DNA of 13,255 nt from assembly GCA_002428405.1 (NCBI GenBank), contig DIWD01000072.1, positions 1 to 13,255 on the forward strand, written 5' to 3'. The first letter of the stretch is position 1. The number at the start of each line of letters is the position of its first letter. This document shows, piece after piece, positions 8,897 to 13,255 of this stretch. The position numbers and the translations under genes were made by a program. The DNA comes from a bacterium UBA6115 (lineage in GTDB: Bacteria; Bacillota_A; Clostridia; Christensenellales; Aristaeellaceae). The notes beneath the pieces are model-generated. The model was not told the origin of the DNA. It ran no database searches and saw only the letters and a program-made list of their open reading frames with translations.

Positions 8897-8908
8897 ATAT
8901 TATAATAT
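8897..8908. repeat. 12-bp perfect AT palindrome in the heliorhodopsin leader
   Basis: ATATTATAATAT reads the same on both strands. It lies about 10-20 bases downstream of the predicted start of transcription of the heliorhodopsin gene, a position where a repressor could act. It also contains an alternative TATAAT -10 box, without a good -35. In such AT-rich DNA it may be chance. Confidence 0.4.
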
Positions 8909-8924
8909 GAGTACTGCCTTTATA

Positions 8925-8953
8925 TTTATAGCATCATTGTGGAAGAAAATCAA
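8925..8953 (-). promoter_or_regulatory. Promoter of the heliorhodopsin gene
   Basis: On the minus strand TTGATT (8953-8948) is followed after exactly 17 bases by TATAAA (8930-8925). Transcription would begin near 8918, leaving an unusually long untranslated leader of about 120 bases before the ATG at 8797. The promoter begins 27 bases after the stop codon of the upstream transporter gene. No clear terminator separates the two, so some read-through from that gene is possible. Confidence 0.5.
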
Positions 8954-8979
8954 TAAGCCACTGATATACGCCGGGTCCG

Positions 8980-9858
8980 TTACAGAAAGAGGAGAGATAC
9001 ACCCAGCACGGTGGTCACCGCGCCGGCGATCTCGCGCAGGGTGACCTTTTCTTTCAGGAAGATGGCGGAGATCGGCAGGATCATGACCGGCATCAGGCTC
9101 GTCAGGATGGAAGCGACCGCGACCTGGGTCAGTTTGATGGCCAGCATGGACAGTACCATTCCGACGAGGGTACCCAGCAGCACGCTCGTGGCAATGACCT
9201 GCCTGCCCCTGGCGGAATACAGAGCCAGGGGGACGCTCTTCCACTGGCGCGCCAGGCTGATGAGGATAGCCATGCCAATTGTTCCGCCCACCAGCCGGAT
9301 CTGGGCAGCCGGGACCGCATCCAGCCCCTGCATGCCCGCTTTGCTCAACAGCACACCCACCGCCTGCCCCAGGGTTGCCAGCACCGCAAACAGGATACCC
9401 CGCCTGTCCGCTTTTTCGCCTTTGACAGGAATATCGCTCAGGATCACGATCATGATGCCGGAAACCGCCAGCAGGATGCCCGCGATGTGCAGCCCTCCAA
9501 CGCTTTCCCCAAGCAGCAGCCAGCCCAAAACAGCTGAAATCACCGGATTTGCGGAAAATATGAGCATGGTGCGTTTGGCGCCCAATCGCTGGAAAGCAGA
9601 AAAGAGAAATCCATCCCCCAGCGAAAAGCCTACGAATCCCGAGAGCATCAGCAATCCCCACTGCTTCAAATCAGCGCCGGGAAAAATACTGCCCCGAAGG
9701 AAAAGGGACAGGAGGGTCACCGCGAACAACCCGCCTGTTTTGGTCAGGATGTTCAGCGCCCAGGCAGAGAAACCCCTTCCCAGCCGCTCCAGGGCAAGGC
9801 TGTTGACCGTCCACGCCAGCGCGGCTCCGATGGCCGCCAATTCCCCCAAATGATTCAA
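8980..9858 (-). CDS. EamA/DMT-family transporter
   Basis: Inner-membrane transporter of the drug/metabolite superfamily, with ten predicted helices in two EamA repeats (about residues 5-140 and 152-292). The second repeat ends with the typical pattern of a Pro-containing helix, a short KEK loop and a final glycine-rich helix (PVMILPISAIFLKEK, then GAVTTVLGVSLL). The predicted length is 292 aa, normal for the family. No ATG is available near the N-terminus. I chose TTG at 9858 because GGGGGAGG lies about ten bases upstream and the first helix follows directly; a TTG at 9933 would add 25 residues that look non-coding. The substrate cannot be told from sequence; relatives export amino acids, nucleosides or drugs. 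It is divergent from the CdaR/PucR-type regulator, which may control it. Confidence 0.88.
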   Translation of the reverse strand: MNHLGELAAIGAALAWTVNSLALERLGRGFSAWALNILTKTGGLFAVTLLSLFLRGSIFPGADLKQWGLLMLSGFVGFSLGDGFLFSAFQRLGAKRTMLIFSANPVISAVLGWLLLGESVGGLHIAGILLAVSGIMIVILSDIPVKGEKADRRGILFAVLATLGQAVGVLLSKAGMQGLDAVPAAQIRLVGGTIGMAILISLARQWKSVPLALYSARGRQVIATSVLLGTLVGMVLSMLAIKLTQVAVASILTSLMPVMILPISAIFLKEKVTLREIAGAVTTVLGVSLLFL

Positions 9859-9893
9859 CGCTTCCCGCCCTCCCCCTCTTCCTGATTGAGCGC

Positions 9894-9922
9894 ATGATAC
9901 ATGTTTTAGTGGTTGAGGAAAA
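9894..9922 (-). promoter_or_regulatory. Possible promoter of the EamA transporter gene
   Basis: On the minus strand TATCAT (9899-9894) lies 17 bases after TTTTCC (9922-9917), a weak -35. Transcription would begin near 9887, leaving a leader of about 28 bases before the TTG start at 9858. The position between two divergent genes fits, but the -35 match is only three of six. Confidence 0.3.
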
Positions 9923-9932
9923 GGGGAGGCCA

Positions 9933-11057
9933 ATGACTTTTCTTTTCAAGCAAGTCCGTGCGTGGTATAATCCGCACATCTTGGGAAATGAGGTGAACAG
10001 CGCATTGCTGGAGGTAATCCGGGAAAAGATTGAGGAGGAGTTCAGCCGCCTCACACAGCAGGTCACCCTGCTGGATAGGCAGGGCCGCTGTCTGATTCCC
10101 CAGTTGCCGGACATCTTCCTTCTGCCTGATCCATTAACGGTCAATGTGCCGGTCTCAAAGAGCGGATACCTGTTTTTTCTCCTGCCGGGTTTTGAGTCTC
10201 AGGTCCTCGCAATCAAGGACAAGCCAGGCGCAAAGGATATCCTTTTGCTCGCCTCCGGCTTGATTCAGGCGATACGCGCCATACACGGCGTCACCGGCGA
10301 CCTGAACAATGCCTTGAAACGCCTGCTGACAGGAGAAATCAGCAATCAAGAGCTGGAATCGGTGTTGGGTGACAATGGTATCAGGGACACAGTACCCCGC
10401 TGCGCCGCGCTCATCGGCATCCAGGGGCTGCAGGGCCAGAGCGTGTGGGAAGCGCTGCATGAGGTTCTGCCGATGAAAGACACGGATCTCCTGATCAGCA
10501 TTGACACACGAAACGCGGTGCTGGCCCGGGATGCTGGAGGCGAGGGCAGTGAGGAAATGCTCGAATACGCCCTGGCCCTGCAGGACACCCTGCAGAATGA
10601 GCTGGGGGTTCAGGCGCAGATCGGCATCGGCGAGACGGTCCAAAGCCTCAGAGAGCTGAGGACATCCTTCCTTCAGGCACGCCAGGCTGTTGAAATCGGC
10701 AGCGCTTTCCGCTCTGATCCGCAGGTGTACGAATACAGCAGGCTCATTCTGGAGCGTTTGCTTTCTGAGATCCCTGCTGAAACCGCCAGGCGCTACACAG
10801 AACTTCTGTTCAATCATGATACTTCCAGGCTGTTCAGCGACGAAATGCTGGATACAGTCGAGGTATTTATAAAAAAGGACCTCAACCTCACCGACGCGGC
10901 GCGGGAACTGTACATCCACCGCAATACCCTGGTTTACAGGCTGGATAAGATCCACAGGCTTTACGGGCTGGACCTGAGGCATTTCCGCGACGCAATGACC
11001 TTCAAGCTGCTGCTTGATTTGAAAAAACGGGCAAAAACGACCGCCGGTACAGTTTGA
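9933..11057 (+). CDS. CdaR/PucR-family transcriptional regulator
   Basis: Cytoplasmic DNA-binding regulator, 374 aa from ATG 9933. An N-terminal ligand-sensing region (about 20-115, CdaR-like, beginning ALLEVIREKIEEEF) is followed by a degenerate GGDEF-like middle domain (about 150-262). The C-terminal PucR-type helix-turn-helix is at about 316-365 (LTDAARELYIHRNTLVYRL, the conserved core). Family members sense sugar acids, purine breakdown products or other small metabolites; the ligand here is unknown. The start is uncertain: ATG 9933 has GGGGAGG only three bases before it, and a strong extended -10 box lies inside the reading frame at 9966-9971. If that promoter is the real one, translation would begin at TTG 10005 (AGGTGA eight bases before) or GTG 9993. 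It is divergent from the EamA gene and 28 bases before the S41 protease gene. Confidence 0.83.
   Translation: MTFLFKQVRAWYNPHILGNEVNSALLEVIREKIEEEFSRLTQQVTLLDRQGRCLIPQLPDIFLLPDPLTVNVPVSKSGYLFFLLPGFESQVLAIKDKPGAKDILLLASGLIQAIRAIHGVTGDLNNALKRLLTGEISNQELESVLGDNGIRDTVPRCAALIGIQGLQGQSVWEALHEVLPMKDTDLLISIDTRNAVLARDAGGEGSEEMLEYALALQDTLQNELGVQAQIGIGETVQSLRELRTSFLQARQAVEIGSAFRSDPQVYEYSRLILERLLSEIPAETARRYTELLFNHDTSRLFSDEMLDTVEVFIKKDLNLTDAARELYIHRNTLVYRLDKIHRLYGLDLRHFRDAMTFKLLLDLKKRAKTTAGTV
9943..9971 (+). promoter_or_regulatory. Extended -10 promoter at the start of the regulator gene
   Basis: TTTTCA (9943-9948), a 17-base spacer ending in TGG, then a perfect TATAAT (9966-9971). Start of transcription would be near 9978, which is downstream of the best ATG (9933). 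Either the true start codon is further down (TTG 10005) or this is a chance match within coding sequence. Confidence 0.45.
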
Positions 11058-11085
11058 ACCTCACGGCTATGAAAGGAAGAATCAG

Positions 11086-12300
11086 ATGACAATCATCCGC
11101 CGACTGCTGGGGATTTTACTCTCCTTGTCCATTCTCACCGCTCTGCCGGTGACGGGAAGCGCCAGCTTTTGGACCAGCGTTAAAAGTGACACGGTCACCA
11201 TCCCCAGGGAAGAATATGAACGGCTGCAACAATACGAGCTGCTCGACGAGGTCAAGCAGTATATCGACGCTTACTTTTATGAGGAACCTGATCAGCAGAA
11301 GGTGATGGACGGAGCTATCCAGGGGCTCCTGGGCGGCCTGGAGGACTCCTATTCCTTCTATTACCCTGAGGATGCCTGGAATAAGATGCAGGAAGAGGAC
11401 ACCGGAAAGTACGCCGGCATTGGGGTGCAGATGCTTGGGAACTACGAGGATTCCTCCGTCACCATCACAAGGGTCTTCCGAAACACACCGGCTGAGGAGG
11501 CGGGGCTGAAGAAAGGCGATGTTTTCCTATCCGTGGAAGACATCCAGGTAACAACAGCCACCATGCAGGACGCGGTGGATGTCATGCGCGGGATCCCAGG
11601 CGAGAAGGTACACATTGAAATTGTCCGCAACGGCGAGGTATTCCCCTACGACCTCATCAAAGCAAGCATCGTGGTCAACCGTGTTGAGTATAAAATGATA
11701 GATGATCAGGTTGGCTATATCATCCTCTTTGAGTTCGCCGGCGGCAGCACCGAGGCTTTCCGCGCCGCTTTTGACGAGTTGAAGGCGCAGGGCATGAAAT
11801 CCCTGATTTTTGACCTGAGGGACAATCCAGGCGGCTGGGTAGGGGATGCCGAAAAAATCGGCGACATCTTCCTGGACAGCAAAATCCTCTACTATACCCA
11901 GGACCGCTATAACCGCAGGGAGGAATATGTCACAGACAAGGGCCGGGAAGAAATGCCTCTCATCCTGCTTGTGAATGAAAACTCCGCTTCAGCGTCTGAA
12001 ATCCTGGCCGGCGCGATGCAGGACCATGAACGGGCAAAACTGATTGGGGTGAAAACCTTTGGCAAGGGGGTCATCCAGTTCGTCGTGCCGCTGAGTGATG
12101 AAAAATCCGGTTTTCAGCTCACCGGTGCCCAGTATTTCACTCCCCTTGGCCGCAAAGTGCATAAGGAAGGCATCGTGCCGGATCTTGCAGTGGAGATGCC
12201 TGAAGAACTGAAGGCCAAGTTCTTTGATACGGGAGACCTGGAGGATCCTCAGTTGGCCGCCGCCTATGAGGAAGCCCTCAAGGGGCTGAAGCAGCCATAA
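11086..12300 (+). CDS. S41-family carboxyl-terminal processing protease (CtpA-like)
   Basis: Exported serine protease that trims or degrades proteins outside the membrane; 404 aa. The order is the usual one: N-terminal signal or anchor segment (about 5-25, ending GSASF); a helical region; a PDZ domain (about 107-182, with the carboxylate-binding loop GIGVQM at 111-116); and the S41 peptidase domain to about 370. The catalytic triad by family pattern is Ser302 in NENSASASE, Lys327 in TFGKG and Gln331 four residues later, all present. The start at 11086 has AAGGAAG about seven bases before it. It follows the CdaR/PucR-type regulator by 28 bases and is probably co-transcribed. Relatives work in sporulation signalling (CtpB) or envelope maintenance; which applies here cannot be seen. 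It ends 20 bases before a strong terminator. Confidence 0.94.
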   Translation: MTIIRRLLGILLSLSILTALPVTGSASFWTSVKSDTVTIPREEYERLQQYELLDEVKQYIDAYFYEEPDQQKVMDGAIQGLLGGLEDSYSFYYPEDAWNKMQEEDTGKYAGIGVQMLGNYEDSSVTITRVFRNTPAEEAGLKKGDVFLSVEDIQVTTATMQDAVDVMRGIPGEKVHIEIVRNGEVFPYDLIKASIVVNRVEYKMIDDQVGYIILFEFAGGSTEAFRAAFDELKAQGMKSLIFDLRDNPGGWVGDAEKIGDIFLDSKILYYTQDRYNRREEYVTDKGREEMPLILLVNENSASASEILAGAMQDHERAKLIGVKTFGKGVIQFVVPLSDEKSGFQLTGAQYFTPLGRKVHKEGIVPDLAVEMPEELKAKFFDTGDLEDPQLAAAYEEALKGLKQP

Positions 12301-12320
12301 AAAAAGCGATCCTCCCTGCA

Positions 12321-12346
12321 AAAAAGCGCTCAGCCGAGCGCTTTTT
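12321..12346. terminator. Strong bidirectional Rho-independent terminator
   Basis: A perfect 11-bp stem: AAAAAGCGCTC (12321-12331) pairs with GAGCGCTTTTT (12336-12346) around a four-base loop (AGCC). The A-run on one side and T-run on the other let it work in both directions. It ends the plus-strand regulator-protease unit (20 bases after the S41 stop) and the minus-strand coaD-coiled-coil unit (45 bases after its stop). Confidence 0.92.
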
Positions 12347-12391
12347 AGTTATCGGGGAAACAGATATCCGGAGTATTTCAGAATATGAGGA

Positions 12392-13030
12392 TCAATTGGT
12401 TTCCTGGTCAAACTGGATGCCGGCGATGTTCTGGCGGATGGCGCGCAGTTCGTTCAGCTGGGCTGCAAGGGTGCTGTCCACATGGCCCAGCAGGCCATCA
12501 AGTTCGCCTTGTGTTTGCGTGCGGAGCGCCTGTGCATGCTGGTTCGCATTATCAAGGATCTCCCTGGCCTGGGCTTCCGCTCTGGCGAGCACGGTCGTCT
12601 TGCTGATCAGCTCATCCGCCTTCGCCTTGGCATCCTCAATCATATTCTGCGCGCGCGCCTGCGCGTCCGCGACGACCGCGTTGGCCTCATCCTCCGCCGC
12701 TTTGCGCGTCTGGGCAAAGAACTCGTCTCCGCTTTGCCGGGTGGATTGGGCATAGTTGTTCGCCTCGTTCACCATCCCCTGAGCCTGCGCCTGCGCCTGA
12801 AGCATGGTTTCCTCTGCCTTGCGCTGCGCGTCAACGATAATATGCTCCTCATTGTCGATGATTTTCTGGGCGTTCTCAAGCGATGGTTCATACGAGGTAA
12901 CAATGCGCTTGAGCAGGTCAGTGACTGTCCCGTGCTGCAGCATGATGGTGTCGGTCAGCGGGATTTTTTTCGCGTTCTTCAGCAGCAGCGTCAATTCGTC
13001 TGTCAGGGTGAAGATCTCTGTTCTGGGCAT
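12392..13030 (-). CDS. Coiled-coil protein of unknown function next to coaD
   Basis: I do not recognise a specific function. The protein has 212 aa, no membrane segment and no signal peptide. The N-terminal part (about 1-50) is ordinary globular sequence with conserved-looking ends (FTLTDELTLLLKNAKKIPLT). The middle (about 52-190) is one long Ala/Gln/Glu-rich helix with heptad character, rich in repeated Ala-Gln pairs, similar in appearance to DivIVA-type proteins or stalk subunits of rotary ATPases; such resemblance comes from composition and is not evidence of function. Proteins of this kind next to coaD are often labelled ATPase in Clostridia, but no nucleotide-binding motif is present. 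The start at 13030 has AGGAGG seven to eight bases upstream, and the gene begins 14 bases after coaD, so the two form an operon. Confidence 0.85.
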   Translation of the reverse strand: MPRTEIFTLTDELTLLLKNAKKIPLTDTIMLQHGTVTDLLKRIVTSYEPSLENAQKIIDNEEHIIVDAQRKAEETMLQAQAQAQGMVNEANNYAQSTRQSGDEFFAQTRKAAEDEANAVVADAQARAQNMIEDAKAKADELISKTTVLARAEAQAREILDNANQHAQALRTQTQGELDGLLGHVDSTLAAQLNELRAIRQNIAGIQFDQETN

Positions 13031-13044
13031 AATTCATCCTCCTT

Positions 13045-13255
13045 TTATTGTGTCTTTTCGGTATCAAAAAAGCGTTTGCGGAGGGCATCCGCGACGCTGC
13101 GGGGTACAAAGCCGCTCACTTCTCCTCCAAGAGCCGCAATCTGCCGGACAAGGGAGGAGGAGACGCAGGATAGGGAGGGGGAAGCGGGGAGAAAGAGGGT
13201 CTCAAGCCCGGGCAGCAGAGTCCGGTTGGCTTGCGCCATGGCGTTTTCCCCATCA
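13045..13255 (-). CDS. coaD: Phosphopantetheine adenylyltransferase, C-terminal part (5' end outside the window)
   Basis: CoaD transfers AMP from ATP to 4'-phosphopantetheine, the penultimate step of coenzyme A synthesis, in the cytosol. Only the last 70 codons are visible. They show the family's C-terminal pattern: ENAMAQANRTL, then a Leu-Phe-Leu strand, then VSSSLVRQIAALGGEVSGFVP, matching the conserved SSxxVRE/KxxxxGGDVSxxVP region that closes the nucleotide site. The frame is open to the window edge, and the ATG at 13239 is an internal methionine rather than the start. After the conserved part there is a short tail ending in Glu-Lys-Thr-Gln. It is followed after 14 bases by the coiled-coil gene. 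Confidence 0.93.
   Translation of the reverse strand, partial: DGENAMAQANRTLLPGLETLFLPASPSLSCVSSSLVRQIAALGGEVSGFVPRSVADALRKRFFDTEKTQ

Noticed and set aside
9011..9853. Plus-strand open frame of 280 codons
   Set aside because: Antisense to the EamA transporter; Ser/Arg/Pro-rich translation typical of a shadow frame in GC-rich DNA.
10155..10982. Minus-strand open frame of 275 codons
   Set aside because: Shadow of the CdaR/PucR regulator, whose helix-turn-helix is clear on the plus strand.
13045..13239. A 64-residue protein starting at 13239
   Set aside because: The frame continues upstream to the window edge in coaD-like sequence; the methionine is internal.

Overview
The window is bacterial chromosome of moderate-to-high GC. 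It most likely comes from a Gram-positive (monoderm) anaerobe of the Bacillota, class Clostridia. The evidence is the tig-clpP-clpX-lon chaperone/protease cluster, Clostridia-like protein sequences, strong AGGAGG-type ribosome binding sites, and a coaD gene followed by a small Ala/Gln-rich coiled-coil protein. The taxonomic call is inference, not a database result.

Layout. Everything from about 9858 down to 1 is on the minus strand, in this transcription order: an EamA-family exporter (9858-8980), a heliorhodopsin (8797-8012), a DrrA/DrrB-like two-gene ABC-2 exporter (7732-5961), trigger factor tig (5712-4273), clpP (4259-3639), clpX (3658-2348) and lon (2285-1, its last residues cut off by the window edge). 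On the plus strand, divergent from the EamA gene, are a CdaR/PucR-type regulator (about 9933-11057) and a secreted S41/CtpA-type protease (11086-12300). They end in a strong bidirectional hairpin terminator (12321-12346). On the minus strand beyond it are the 3' end of coaD (13255-13045) and, 14 bases further on, a coiled-coil protein of unknown function (13030-12392) that uses the same terminator.

How the genes work together. tig, clpP, clpX and lon form one protein-quality-control operon: trigger factor folds nascent chains, ClpX unfolds and feeds substrates to ClpP, and Lon is a self-contained ATP-dependent protease. A plausible promoter sits about 45 bases before tig.

The most notable gene is the heliorhodopsin. 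It carries the family's TM3 counterion region (Arg-Trp-Tyr-Glu, Glu113) and TM7 retinal-lysine region (Ser-Leu-Val-Ala-Lys, Lys246). It has its own good promoter and a likely terminator, and it lies between two exporter units. No retinal-biosynthesis gene is present in the window. The adjacency to a drug-type ABC exporter makes light-modulated export a testable idea, but the sequence itself does not show a functional link.

Intergenic stretches: 5713-5960 holds the tig promoter and a weak hairpin. 7733-8011 holds a good promoter for the ABC genes and the likely heliorhodopsin terminator. 8798-8979 holds the heliorhodopsin promoter and an AT-rich palindrome. 9859-9932 and the first codons of the regulator gene hold the divergent promoters. 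I saw no rRNA, tRNA, CRISPR array, insertion sequence or known riboswitch.
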